Assembly: GCF_037975245.1 (NCBI RefSeq)
Contig: NC_092569.1
Span: 14,096,501 to 14,160,500 of the forward strand
Direction: 5' to 3'
Source of the DNA: Apostichopus japonicus
Taxonomy: Eukaryota > Echinodermata > Holothuroidea > Aspidochirotida > Stichopodidae
DNA: 64,000 bases
The translations under genes and the position numbers were made by a program. This document shows, piece after piece, positions 24,742 through 38,100 of the stretch; positions within the stretch are counted from its first letter, which is position 1; every line of letters starts with the position of its first letter. A model generated the notes under the pieces. The model saw only the letters and a program-made list of their open reading frames with translations, was not told the origin of the DNA and made no database searches.

Positions 24742-26151
24742 GATGTTTGAAGTGACACAGTACACCAAAAATCCTACAGAAATAATCTCAGGCGTTCTAG
24801 TACGGGATAACTGGGACGATGAAACTGGCGGATATCCCGAATGGTAAAAATATCCTCACAGAGAAGTCGGTGTTTCGACTTTTCCTTTTCTGTCTATGGT
24901 CGAAACACTTGAGGCATGTTCAAGCTGTAAAATAAATTGGTTCAAATAATCAATAAAAACCAGGTTAGCTAATATTAAATTAATCATTTACAAAATATAG
25001 TCTATAACAACATAGGATTACTTAATCTAATAAATGTTTGAGATTTAATCTGTTTAATATCTGTAAAATATTCTTTCAAAATGTATGTCTCGTGTCCATG
25101 GTTTATTAATTTGTATATCACAATCGGATATTTGCCATAAATAAAGTATATCTTGATATTCAGGTAATAAAGTTCACACACGAGGCTGATTTTAATCATA
25201 GGCATACTTTCAAGGGCTCAAGATGGATATGCGTGAAATTCAAGAAAGTTCATGCATTGACTCAATGTCTTTTGGATATCAAAATAACAATTGTCGAGGC
25301 AAAGTGACAGAGCTTGCTACATGTTTTGCTACGATTGCCATCGCAAAAAGATGTATACGTTTACTGAAGCACTTATTGTTTACAATGTATCAATAAAATC
25401 TGATATCTCATTTAATTTAGTAATGTACTGTCTTATCTATCGACAAACTGTTTTCGCGTTCCATACGCATATGTTGATATAGTAGTACCGTACCGTGCAT
25501 GTGATAAATAACTGATTTATGAAACAGACATAGGCCGCATGACTTTGATGAAGTTGGTGTACGTATGGCAGTACGTCGTAGGATAAAGAGCTGAGAAAGT
25601 AACTGAAAGTTTTGCCAAAGTAATTATTATTATTATTTTGGAAATTCCAGATGACCTCCATGTTGCCCGACAAAATGAAAAGTGAGCATAAATTAATGCT
25701 TGATAATTTTAGTATAATGACTCAGATTGTGTCTCGAAAAGTTGGGGTTTCGTGGACAACTCTGACATCCACATGGATTCGTGGGGATAAAGTTAGGGCA
25801 ACCCTGACATAGAATGATAATAATGGTTGGCTTGTGTGATTCCTTTAAATGACTTTCTAAATACAGAAGGCAATTTAATCCCAATCCAGATTGTTTGGGT
25901 AATGTTTCCTAAATGTATTTTAGGTGTATGTTTCTATATTTAGGAACGTACCGTGTCATGTAGCCATGATTTAATGTTCTGCGACGTGAGGCGTTTTAAG
26001 AAAAAAAAGAAGCTAACTCTTAAGTAGCAAGCAAATACGTTTGCCATTCTATAGATCATTCCAGGTTCTGCTAACAATGTAGCCATCGTATCATTGTTTT
26101 GGACGAAAATACGATGAAAAAATATTATAGGCGTCGCTCCTATTCTAACTA
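24742..26151. other. Intergenic, no gene recognised
   Basis: AT-rich with short chance frames only. A short ATT repeat lies at 25623-25637. Confidence 0.5.
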
Positions 26152-26159
26152 TACATACC

Positions 26160-26769
26160 CAGTGGCGTAGCCAGCATTCTATTGTTAGGGTGCAAGATTT
26201 TTTTAAGGGGGCAACCCCGTGATGTTTGATGGTAGGAATTACCAAGAAATATATGTATTAATGGGCACCTCCGAGGTAAATGAATAAATATTTCCGCACA
26301 TTTTTGAAAAAATTATAATGAATAAATTAGCTACTTTAATTCACTACATGCCCATATTTCCACACAAACAATTTTCACTATATAGGGCCTATACGTGCAG
26401 TGAAAATTCTCCACGAGTGGCATCATTGGTCGCTAAAAATGCACATGGGTTACTAGCGCTAGTTTGTAATGGTTATACAACCGGTCAAATTACTGACGCT
26501 TATTCTGTAGGACGATATCCTACTTGATCAACGGTCTCCGTATGTGGGTATGATTAATATCTCGGTCTGATAACCAAGTTCTGACCTGATATGTAGTATG
26601 ATCATGAGCCCTCAGGTATGAATACTTGTGATTAGAACTCGAAAAAATGTAAAAGAAAAGTATTTTGAATATATCACTGGATTTCATTTGGGGGGCAAGA
26701 ATGTAGCACAAAGCAAATTTGAGGGGGAGGGGGGGCATTGCCCCATGGCCCCCTCTGGCTACGCCACTG
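26160..26769. mobile_element. hAT-like non-autonomous transposon, 610 bp
   Basis: The left end CAGTGGCGTAGCCAG (26160) is matched exactly by the reverse complement at the right end (26755-26769). The flanking octamers are TACATACC (26152-26159) and CACATACC (26770-26777), a 7/8 match expected of the 8-bp target duplication of hAT elements. CAGTGGCGTAGC termini are familiar from hAT (Tip100-type) families. No transposase is encoded. Confidence 0.85.
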
Positions 26770-26777
26770 CACATACC

Positions 26778-27480
26778 ATTAACATGCTCGTTGCACTGGC
26801 TCCCATTAGACAATGCTACAATTTGAATAAGCCCTCAGAATAACGAAGAAGTAATGAATAACTTGTTATAATTATCTCAAAATAGATGTCGCTGTTTAAC
26901 AAAACTAAGGCAATCATTCAGAGTCAATGGTATTGCAGATATTTGAAAGTTTGAAAACAAAGAACATTATTTTTCATTAAATTTAGGGCACATATAATTA
27001 ATCTCTGTATCGCATTAAGTGGTTAAACAACTTGATAATGTAAATAAATGTTTAACAAATTGCCAATTAACTTAAATGTTTAACAACTTGCTAATTAAAT
27101 TAAATGTTTAACAACCCTGCTAATTTAATAAGGTATATGCTTAATGTCACCTGTAACGATACAGGTATTATATATTCCGACTGAACGGTATCTATAATAT
27201 GCGTATAACATTTACATGATTTCATTATAGTAAAGTTACACACCGGAAAATGCAGTTTGAACAACCGAATGAAGGAGGGGAAAATTGTTGCAAAGTATCA
27301 TTTAGTTCACAAAAGTGAAAGTCTAGTGTGCATGTAACGATAAGCAGTCCGATGACGTGGTTGCACGTTAGCATATATCTTATATAGTGTTTTTTTATTT
27401 TATTTTGGATCTATTTAACCATAAACTCATCTTTTTTATCATGTTTTTGACTGATCTTGTTCATATTACTCAGTATGTAT
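26778..27480. other. Intergenic, no gene recognised
   Basis: AT-rich. A short motif, AATGTTTAACAA.TTGC.AATTAA, occurs three times near 27045-27125. Confidence 0.5.
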
Positions 27481-27504
27481 CTTATATGTGTACTAATAAC
27501 GGTG

Positions 27505-27600
27505 CTTTGAGATATTCTTTGATGCAAAGCGCTATATAAATATATTATTATAAATATTATTTTGATTATGACTATTATGATTATTATTATTGTAATGAAA
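27505..27600 (+). mobile_element. LINE/SINE 3' tail
   Basis: GATGCAAAGCGCTATATAAAT is followed by an ATT-rich simple tail (TATTATTATTG). An AAGCGCTATATAAAT plus (ATT)n ending is typical of 3' ends of CR1/L2-type retroelements in invertebrates. No coding part is preserved next to it. Confidence 0.5.
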
Positions 27601-28013
27601 CACTCGGCAGTGAAGTATAACAATGATCACAATATGATCCGATTGGTGCAACAAGTCAGATCTTACCAAAGTCTTTTAACTTACCTTGCAAGCTCGAGGG
27701 AGAAATAGTACTATGGAATGATGGTTACAAAGTGCTGATTGGTGGAATGAACCGCACCCCTAAATTGTAAATAACTATTCAGTGGCAAATTGTTCCAACA
27801 GCCAGTCACAAGTGAAAGTGAGACAATTGTTATGTAAGCTCTGTCAACATGTGATTATTGGAATAAGCATTGTTCTCATTGTATCGTAGATGCATGCATA
27901 TCCGAAACAACGTAATATGTTACAAAGCGTGTACAATATTGATCCCGTGATAAAGTTCCTATAGGAAAGCTACGATATTCGATGCAGACTTTCTACATTA
28001 CATACTATGTATA

Positions 28014-28118
<105 letters not shown>

Positions 28119-28350
28119 GTATTTAAAAAGTTGTGTTTTACGTTTACTGGATCCTGTTTTATTTTGTCGTAAGCGAATTGATGTCGTAGAATAATGTCAA
28201 AGACCCCAATGATTCTCAACCTCTCTTGCAAGGTTTGAATTATTATACGTAATCGAGTGATTGAAAATGATATTGATATTTGATGAAACTTTGAATACGA
28301 TTTCTCCTCTTAATAGTTTCTTTCTGAGTGGTATGGTTTCATAATTCCCC

Positions 28351-28605
28351 TATGGGGAACGTTGCTTTGCTAGATCAGCCCCACAGCTCTGGAACAGTCT
28401 CCCCTTACATCTGAAAACAATCCAGCATGTGTCAGCTTTCCAGAAAGAACTGAAGATGTTCTTATGCATTGATGCGTATCAATTTGAACTGTTGTGTCCA
28501 TTTGGGTACTTTGCTCCTGTAGCGCTTCTGAGCAGTTTTTTTTTTGGAAGGGGGGGGGGGATAAAAGTGCTTTACAAATTCTCATATTATTATCATTATA
28601 ATTCA
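28351..28605 (+). pseudogene. LINE reverse transcriptase C-terminal fragment with 3' tail
   Basis: On the plus strand GERCFARSAPQLWNSLPLHL is followed by KTIQHVSAFQKELKMFLC, the standard C-terminus of CR1/L2-like LINE proteins. It is followed by a T/G-rich stretch, AAAAGTGCTTTACAAATTCT and an ATTATTATCATTATA tail. It is a 5'-truncated copy with only about 40 coding residues left. Confidence 0.7.
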
Positions 28606-29400
28606 CATTTCCCTTAACTTAAAACTATATGGCTTAAATTAACGTTACAACACTTTACTCTCTATTGAAATATACATGACTTTGTGCGACATAATGTAAA
28701 AAGTAGGATACGTATATGTACTTTAAGTATGACAGTTGACACAAATAAAAACTCTATGAAATCTTTAAAACAAAATGGTGGCTACACATTTTATACACAA
28801 GGGCATCCAGCTTTTGATACTACATGGAATCGTATTCCGTTGAACAGTATTGCTATGGTAACACAGTAAATGTTTAAAAGAATCGCGCCAATATGCTCAA
28901 AGCGTATGTATTATAATTTTGCTATCTCATCCCTGCACTTTTTTTTTGGGGGGGGGGACCAAAATTGCTGCCCACCACAAACCCCTTGTGGAACTAAACT
29001 GAAACTTGTTGGATTGGTCCGAATTAATGGTGTTACCAGTTCGTTTAACTTATATTGTTCATTAATGTAATTAGTCACCGATTTAACTCTCAACAAGAAT
29101 GGTTCTCCTAATTATCACAGTGCCTTGAATCATGGATGTGTTATACCGTGGTGCGACCACGCATTCTGTCAGTCTATATGTGTATATTTCCTATATCTAG
29201 CTGTTGATCAAAGGCACTGGTTTGTGGAGGTATTAAAAAAGGACTGAAATCGTTGCCTTACGCAATTGGATGTTTTGTACGAAGTAATTGCAATTATATG
29301 TGCTTTGCACAGACATTACATGAACAATTTGATGTCGCGTTACGTCGAAGAAGTTCATCAAGTCTTAATTCTCCTCTGTCCGTTTAGGTTACTCGGACAA
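28606..29400. other. Intergenic, no gene recognised
   Basis: AT-rich, with a T9G10 homopolymer junction near 28939-28958. No exon was recognised. Confidence 0.5.
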
Positions 29401-29424
29401 CTCCCCTACCCTCTTGCTTGACGA

Positions 29425-29630
29425 ATTCCCCCCGGACGACCCCCCCCCGGACGATTCCCCCTAGGACAATTCCCACCCGAACAATTCCCAATCCTGACAA
29501 TCCCCCCCCCTAGACAATTCCCACTCGGACAATTGCCAACCCTGACAATTGCCCCCCCCCCTGAGAATTCCCACTCCAGAAAATTTCCCCCGGACAATAT
29601 CCCTTGAACAATCCCCCTCCTCGGATATGT
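29425..29630. repeat. C-rich tandem repeat, ~18-20 bp units
   Basis: About ten imperfect copies of GGACAATTCCC followed by a C-run (for example CGGACGATTCCCCC, CGGACAATTGCC, CTAGACAATTCCC). On the minus strand it reads as a Gly/Asn-rich frame that I reject as a gene. Confidence 0.8.
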
Positions 29631-29779
29631 CGACGATTGATTGACAGCCGATGTAGGCGGGTTTAACACTATTGTTTCAGGAGGAATGGGGCTTAACCTA
29701 GAACTAACTGCATGAGGATATTTAATTTTTTCATATTGTCGTTGTGTCCCTACTGAAGCATTTAAAGAAACTGTTCGAA

Positions 29780-30235
29780 GCCCCACCCACTCATGAATAT
29801 TAATGAGATTGGCACCACAAACAGTAGGGACCATATACTCACTATGGGTAATCCACCACCTAAGTATGGGTATAATCAAACCTTGCGTCATTGACTTAGA
29901 GTGATTACGAGACATTTTCAACGAAATTACATTTGGCCCGCCCTTATTAATATGAATGAGATACGATAAGGTATTAACCTACGCATGTATCCCACCTCCT
30001 AAAAATGCTACGAAACAACTAAGAACAAAATCGGTCATTCGGTTACCAAGATACGGAGTCCGTCCACTTATAAATATTAATGAAATTGGCACCAAAAACA
30101 ATAGGGACCATCTACGCACTATTGGCAACCTACCCACCAAGTATGATACCGATCGGATCTTGCATCATTCAGATATCGTGATTAAAAGCCGGCGTCACAG
30201 ACACACAGTCAGACACACACTCATATGCGTGACTG
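29780..30235 (+). repeat. Direct repeat pair, ~150 bp, spaced ~280 bp
   Basis: The blocks at about 29783-29900 and 30062-30180 share ATATTAATGA.ATTGGCACCA, AA.AGTAGGGACCAT.TAC, CACTAT.GG.AA.C.ACC and AAGTATG. This is probably a diverged element or an internal duplication of one. Confidence 0.6.
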
Positions 30236-32235
30236 CATAGATTCCTATTGCCCCTGGCAAAGAATAAAAAAGAGTCAAAGAAAAGTCTACCCGGAAACAA
30301 ATTCAGCTTTAGTGCGCGCGAAGTGCGCAGAAAATGTTAAGGTTATCTAGCTCACATGCATGTGGAAGGAGTAAATAATTCTCACAGCATAAATGAACCT
30401 AGGACGCGCGAAGCGCGCCAAATCTATTTTGTGACAAATTTACTAATAGCTGATAGTATACTCAATGCACGCGAAACAAAAAAGTGTTTTGATACTTTGT
30501 CTCCTAAAATACAGTCGTTTTGCTAATTAAGCTTTTCAATTCAACGGTATTCGTATGTTTTACTTCATTGCAAAAGTATTACATTGGTAGCTTGACAGGA
30601 CGAAAGTGGTAATTTAGATCTCTTTGTAAGTAGACCGAAGTCAACTAATATAAGTAACATTCAGGCCTATTGATTCAACTACTTACTTAGTTTGGCAGAT
30701 GCAACTAGCTAAATTTAGCATATAGCCTATTACCAGCCAACTGTTGGTTACTGCGTAATAAAATGCATATAGCCTACCTAACCGTACTCGATGGAGAGTC
30801 ACGAACCATATGTACAACGACGACGACAACGTGCGTTCTCATCCCTTATATGATTCGTCATAAGTTGTTGCACGAACAGCATGTTATGAAGCTAAGCTAA
30901 ATCGTACGTGATACGTGCTTCCTATAAATAATTATTACACTGCTAAATATGAAAGAAAAACTTGTCAATCAGTTAAGTTCGTCAAATGAATTAAAGTCCA
31001 GACATTGGACAATAAACAAGAGTCATCCTACTGGAAACATTGTAAAAGAGCACTATGTTTGTCTTTCTGATAACATGTAAAAGAACATGTAAGAGAATAC
31101 TTCAAACCGGAAACAAAATCGCTGATAATATGATATCATATGATAATGATGAAACTGGCAAAACATTGCACCAGATCTCATCTAAGGACCTGCAATTGTT
31201 CAAAAATTTCTCAAAGGGGAGGGGGACACCCTTCCCCTCCGTATCCGCGTTGACGAGTACCAGCGGGGGGGGGGGGGGGCGGGGTTAAGGCAGAAGTCGG
31301 AATTTTCTGGCCTCAAAACCCATCTTGTTGGAATTTCAGCCACTACCCCCCCCCCAATCATCAGGCCTTAGCTACGTCCCTGGATACGAGATTAATAAAG
31401 TGTGCCGGGATATTCATCACGGTAAGAGAATGTTAGTTTGTTTACCGCTCACAATAAATTAGTGTAAATAAAATATAGCCAATATAAAACTAAATCATCT
31501 TTCTTTCTTATTAGTCCTCTTTTTTTTCTTAGCGGCGTAACTTTCTTTCTTATTTGTCCTCTTTTTCTTGGTGGCGGAACTTATGTATTCGTTTGGTCTG
31601 TTGCATGATGCTTTCATCCAAACTGTTATGAAAAGCTTTTCTCTTTTTGTTTTTGTTATTCAGTGGTCGGGTAAAGCGCATCAAGGTTCGATCAGGCAGG
31701 GTAAGTATACCTTGATTCAGATAATCACGAATGTCGTACCAGCTTGTGCGTTCATCAGCTATTCATCAAGTATGCAGGAATTTACATGTTATATTGTTAT
31801 TTAAATTAAGACTGGTGTATCCGATCTATCGATGCACTGTATTGGCCTATACACGTGCAGGCCTGTCTGTCTTTGTACACTGTACGCGGGCTTTCAGTAT
31901 ACAGCCTTTATAAGCAGACGTTACTTAACCGCTATACCTTCAATGGGACAGGCGCGATTTTTCGGTTCACTTTTCTTAAATAGAAACTTCAATTGCACAC
32001 ATCGGAAGAGATGATCTTCTCGACAGTTTTGGTACTGAATTATCTTTATGTAAGTATCAATAATATTTACGGACAAATGTTCCTTATCGCGGTTTCAAGA
32101 AGTGCAATGTAATTTATCTTATCATTGACAGATAATATAACCGGAAAAACTCGCGTTTATTCCGCATGAACAATTAGCTGCTGGAGAGTTGAGTATGGTA
32201 TAAGTCAAAGCGAACAACTCCAACTCGTATTAACA
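30236..32235. other. Intergenic with repeat fragments
   Basis: No gene. GCGCGCGAAGTGCGC (30314) and GACGCGCGAAGCGCGCC (30404) form a spaced GC-rich motif pair. Positions 31212-31385 hold G/C runs ending in TTAGCTACGTCCCTGG, which resembles the right end of another hAT-type element. A 52-bp T-rich unit (CTTTCTTAT.(A/T)GTCCTCTTTTT) is duplicated at 31498-31585. A possible small exon at 31664-31699 has a good acceptor and donor but no context. Confidence 0.4.
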
Positions 32236-32239
32236 TTAA

Positions 32240-32440
32240 AAAGATTTGGGAACTAAGTTCAACATTTTCGGAACTAAATTCAGGAATTTCGGAACTAAAT
32301 TCAGGAATTTCGGAACTAAAAACAGGATTTTCGGAACAAAATTCAGGATTTTTGGAACTTAATTCAGGAAGCTAAATACAGGACCATCGGAACTAAATCC
32401 AGGATTTTCGGAACTAAACTCAGGAATTTTGGAACTTAAT
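32240..32440. repeat. 21-bp tandem repeat
   Basis: About nine imperfect copies of GGAACTAAATTCAGGAATTTC from 32248 to 32440, the best ones at 32272-32334. No function is visible. Confidence 0.85.
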
Positions 32441-34059
32441 ACGATATTTTCTTGCGTTCTCGGAGTGATTGGAATAAAAAAGGAACATGCGTATATCAAT
32501 GAACTGCTTTTGGCAAGCCTCTGCCCCGGATAAGGCGGTTCTCTGCCTATACGCCGTATGGAACCCAAACAATCAAACGGCGCCATTTTGAATTCCCTTG
32601 CCCAGGATAATTTCAAGGGATTTCTATATTTCCAATCTTAAGTTGTGCCGGATTCTATTTTTCCATCGTGGTAATCGTCGGATTCTATTTCTCCATCGTG
32701 GTGATCGTCGACTGATGTCTGTCTGACTTCGCCGGTCCGTGGTAAGTACCTAGGGACAGTAAGGGGACCGAGGGCAAGGAAGGGAACAGATGAGGAAGAA
32801 AAACCGTGAGTACACTTTTTCGTCTTACTAACACACTTGCACTCAAACAATTTTATTGATGTAGGGGCCTGCATTGGGACCCCATGTGAGACTCATTAAA
32901 CCATTTATTCAACAGGTACCAAACAAAGCGTAATAAATTACAACTCCCAACGTAATTATAAATAATTATAATTAACTTACCACGCATATTCAAAACAAGC
33001 CATTTATTCTATCGATAAAACATATTTACTTAAAACTCGGACTTATCTAAACAATTGTTAAGTATCTATAGATATCTATATCTATAGATAGTTACAAATG
33101 GGAAATTAACCGAATGTAATCGATACAAAACTTGCTTAATTACTTAATTCCATTCTCATTCCAAATCGCCATGACTTTTCTCGCGGATAAATGGAGCAAC
33201 TGAAACCAGCTATTAAAAGAAATCTGACATTTTATTCTCCTTTTCAAGACAGAACAATATTTAGCGCATGCTTCTACGTTCTCTACACGTTCTTCAAATT
33301 TGGAGACTACGAAAGTATCCATTTTTTCTTTTGCCTCGTAGCTCACTTGTATCTTCATCGCTGATGGCGAAAAGAAGAAATTTAGGATTTTGCTGTACAC
33401 CACTTTTCAATTTTGTTTTTACAGCAAGCACACGTTTGTAAAGATTTTTTTTTTGGTTTTTTTGGGGGGGTGGGGGGGTGGGGGACACTTATATGTAGCT
33501 GAAGGCGCTACTATGACATGACACTTGCATTTAAAGTTCAGTAACATATATCTTTTTTTTAAATATCTAATTCAGCGAAACAGTACATAATTTTGCTTTC
33601 TTGAAAGTATGTCGCTTGAGTACAAGCGTTTCACCCAATTATCCACACCGTGCCTCGTTAAGAAATATCTCAAAGAAATGTTCTAGACATCGGCTCGTTT
33701 GGTTTTAATTTTAAAACCACAAACATTACCTTGGTATTCCACCACACCTTATCTTCCCTTCCCGAAAACAGTATGACTTAGATATAACTTATGCAATTGG
33801 GCAAAATTATTGCGAACGGAAGACCACGAAAGAGATAAAACATCCACTGTATTTATATGTACAGACGCACTATACCGATGTCGATTCCATTAAAATCGTG
33901 TCAAATTCAATTTGCTATGTGCAATTTTTTCGATGATGTCAGTATAAAGTAAGTTATCGAACAATCACAACATTGTTTTACGCTTGTCACAAATTGTTTT
34001 TATTTATGTTAAAAATGTAGGCTTATGAATGCTCTATTGATGTAGTGTATATATTTATA
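32441..34059. other. Intergenic, no gene recognised
   Basis: Contains a duplicated 30-bp segment, GATTCTATTT(T/C)TCCATCGTGG, at 32650 and 32680, an AT palindrome (TATAGATATCTATATCTATA) near 33067, and a T/G homopolymer stretch at 33447-33483. A minus-strand frame at 33140-33403 has Cys residues (EACAKYCSVLKRRIKCQ), but I recognise no family. Confidence 0.45.
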
Positions 34060-35160
34060 AATGCAACTGTTTCGTTAGTGTTGAAGGCCACATGTATTAC
34101 ATTTATTATGTTAGTGTTGTAGGCCACATATATTCATAGATACAGCTGTTATGTTAGTGTTGTAGGCCACATATATTCAAAGATACTTTTATTATATTAG
34201 TGTTGTAGGCCTCATATATTCATAGATACAGCTGTTATGTTATTGTTGTAGGCCACATATATTCATAGATACATCTATTATGTTAGTGTTGTAGGCCACA
34301 CATATTCATATACACATATGTTATGTTAGTGTTGGAGGCCACAGATATTCATAGATGCATCTATTATGTTAGTATTGTAGGCCCCATATATTCATAGATA
34401 TATGTTATGTTAGTGTTGGAGGCCACAGATATTCATAGATACAGCTTTTATGTTAGTGTTGTAGGCCACACATATTCATATACACATATGTTATGTTAGT
34501 GTTGGAGGCCACAGATATCCATAGATGCATCTATTATATTAGTGTTGTAGGCCACATATATTCATAGATACATATGTTATGTTAGTGTTGGAGGCCACAG
34601 ATTTTCAAAGATTCATCTGTTATATTATGTTGTAGGCCACATATATTCATAGGTACAACTGTTATGTCAATGTTGTAGGCCACCTATATTCATAGATACC
34701 GCTGTTATGTTAATGTTGTAGGCCACATGTATTCATAGGTACAACTGTTATGTTAATGTTGAAGGCCACCTATATGCATAGTTAGGAGCCTACATCTATT
34801 ATATGTTAGTTTTGTAGGCCACATATATTAAGAGAAACAGCTGTTTTGTTAGTGGTGTAGGCCACATATATTCATAGACACATATGTTACAGTAGTGTTG
34901 TAGGCCATATATATTCATAGATACATCTATGATGTTAGTGTTGTAGGCCACAGACATACAGAGTTACAGCTGTTATGTTAGTGTTGTAGGCCACAGATAT
35001 TCATTGATACAGCTGTTATGTTAGTGAAGTAGGCCACAAACATACAGAGTTACAGCTGTTATGTTAGTGTTGTAGGCCACAGATATTCATAGATACAGCT
35101 GTTATGTTAGTGTTGCAGGCCATATATATTCATAGATACAGCTGTTTTGTTTATGGTGTA
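34060..35160. repeat. 43-bp satellite (array A)
   Basis: About 25 diverged copies of a 43-bp unit: GTTAGTGTTGTAGGCCACAT, then ATATTCATAGATACAGCTGT, then TAT. Variants include GTTGGAGGCCACAGATATTC. The unit shares GCCACA(T/G)ATATTCATAGAT with array B, which begins directly to the right. Confidence 0.92.
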
Positions 35161-38100
35161 TTTTAATCCTATTCGTAAGTATATCAATAGCTTAATCCTA
35201 TTCGTAAATATTCTAAGCGACAGATATTCATAGTTTAATCTTATTCGTAAGTATTCTTAGCCACAGATATTCATAGATTAATCATATTAGTAAGTATTCT
35301 AAGCCACAGATATTCATAGTTTAATCATATTAGTAAGTATTCTAAGCCACAGATATTCATAGTTCAATCTTATTCGTAAGTATTCTAAGCCACAGATATT
35401 CATAGATTAATCATATTAGTAAGTATTCTAAGCCACAGATATTCATAGTTTAATCTTATTCGTAAGTATTCTAAGCCACAGATATTCATAGATTAATCCT
35501 ATTCTTAAATATTCTAAGCCACAGATATTAATAGTTTAATCTTATTCGTAAGTATTCTAAGCCACAGATATACATAGTTTGATCATATTAGTAAGTATTC
35601 TAAGCCACAGATATTCATAGTTTAATCTTAATCGTAAGTGTTCTAAGCCGCAGATATTCATAGATTACTCCTACTAATAAGTATTTCTAAGCCGCAGATA
35701 TTCATAATTTAATCTTATTCGTAAGTATTCTAAGCCACAGATATTCATAGATTAATCATCTTAGTATATTCTAAGCCACAGATATTTATAGTTTAACTTA
35801 TTCGTATGTATTCTAAGCCACAGATAATAATAGCTTATTCCTATTCGTAAATATTCTAAGCCACAAATATTAATAGCTTAATCCTATTCGTAAATATTCG
35901 AAGCCACAGATATATAGTTTAATCTTATTCGTAAGTATTCTCAGCCACAGATATTCATAGTTTTATCATATTAGTAAGTATCCTAAGCCACAGATATGCA
36001 TAGTTTAATACTATTCGTAAGTATCCTAAGCCACAGATATTAATAGCGTAAGCCTATTCGTAGGTTTTTTAAGCGACATTATAATTATATCGTAAGTATT
36101 CTCAGCCACAGATATTCATAGTTTTATCATATTAGTAAGTATCCTAAGCCACAGATATGCATAGTTTAATACTATTCGTAAGTATCCTAAGCCACAGATA
36201 TTAATAGCGTAAGCCTATTCGTAGGTTTTTTAAGCCACATATAATTATAGATGAATAGATTAATTCTCTTCGTTAGGATTCTAAGCTACATATATTCATA
36301 GCTTAATCCTATTTGTAAATATTCTAAGCCACAGATATACATAGTTTAATCTTATTCGTAAGTATTCTCAGCAACAGATATTCATAGTTTAATACTATTC
36401 GTAATTACTCTAAGCAACAAATATTCATAGTTTAATACTATTCGTAAGTATTCTAAGCCACAGATATTCATAGATTACTCCTACTAGTAAGGATTCTAAG
36501 CCACAGATATTCATAATTTAATCTTATTCGTAAGTATTCTAAGCCACAGATATTCATAGATTAATCATCTTAGTATATTCTAAGCCACAGATATTCATAG
36601 ATTAATCATATTAGTATATTCTAAGCCACAGATATTCATAGATTAATCATATTCGTAAATATTCTAAGCTACATATATTCATAGTTTAATCATATTCGTA
36701 AGTATTCTAAGCCACAGATATTCATAGCTTAGGCATATTCATTAGTATTCAAAGCAACAGATATTCATAGTTTAATCCTATTCGTAAGTATCCTAAGCCA
36801 CAGATATTTATAGCGCAAGCCTATTCGTAAGTATTTTAAGCAACATATAATTATATATGAATAGATTAATTCTCTTCGTCAGTATTCTAAGCTACAGATA
36901 TTCATAGCTCAAGCCTATTCGTAAGGTATTCTAGGCCACAGATATTCATAGAGCCTCTTCGTAAGTATTCTAAACCACAGATGTTTTTAGATTAATCCTA
37001 TTTGTATTTTAAATACAGATATTCATAGTTTATTACTTTTCATATGTATTATACCACAAATATTCATAGCTTAAATAGTAGCTTAATAGGTATTCTAATC
37101 CACAAATATTCATAGATTAAATATGAAGTAAGTATTTTAAGTCACATATATTCATAGATTAATCTTATTCGTAAGTAATCTAAACTACAGATATTCCTAG
37201 TTTCATCCTATTCGAAGTATAATAAGCCACATATATTCAAATATTAATCATATCAAACTCAAAGCAACAGATACTCATAGTTTAATACTATTCGTAATTA
37301 CTCTAAGCAACAGATATTCATAGTTTAATACTAGTTTACTAGTTTAATACTAGTTTAATACAGATATATATGACTATGCTATGAATAAGTATTCTATGAC
37401 ACAGATATTTATAGTTTAATACTATTCGTAAGTATCATAAGCCACATGTATACATCGCGTCAGCCTATTCGTAAGTATTCTCAGCCACATATATTCATAG
37501 CTTAAGACTATTCGTAATACATAGTTTAATACTATTCGTAAGTATTCAAAGCAATATATTTTTATACTTTAATACTTAATACTATTCGTTAGTATTTTAA
37601 GCCACATATATGAATATGCCTAAGCTATGAATAAGTATTCTAAGCCACAGATATTCATAGATTAATACTATTCGTAAGTATTCAAAGCAACAGATATTTA
37701 TAGATTAATCCTATTCGTAAGTATTCTAAGCCACAGATATTCATAATTTGATCCTATTCGTAAGTAATCAAAGCCACAGGATATTAATAATTAATCCTAC
37801 TCGTAAATATTTTTAACTACAGATATTCATAGTGTTAGCGTATTCGTAAGCATTCTAAGCCACAGATATGAATATACCTAAGCTATGAATAAGTATTCTA
37901 AGCCACAGATATTCATAGTTTTATGCTATTCGTAAGAACTCACAGCAACAAATATTCATAGTTTAATCAAATTCGTTAGTATTCTAAGCCACAGGTATGA
38001 ATATGCCTAAGCTATGAATAAGTTTTCTAAGCCACAGATATTCATATTTTTATACTATTAGTAAGTATCCTAAGCCACAGATATTCCTAGCGTAAGCATA

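Noticed and set aside
29406-29921. 171-codon minus-strand frame, Gly/Asn-rich C-terminus
   Set aside because: The C-terminal half is the C-rich tandem repeat and the N-terminal half runs through a dispersed repeat. No homology was recognised.
31212-31385. Possible second hAT element (right end TTAGCTACGTCCCTGG)
   Set aside because: Only one end is recognisable and no target duplication could be defined, so it is mentioned only as a fragment.
33140-33403. Minus-strand frame with Cys pattern EACAKYCSVLKRRIKC
   Set aside because: No family recognised, no signal peptide and no convincing splice sites. Could be chance.
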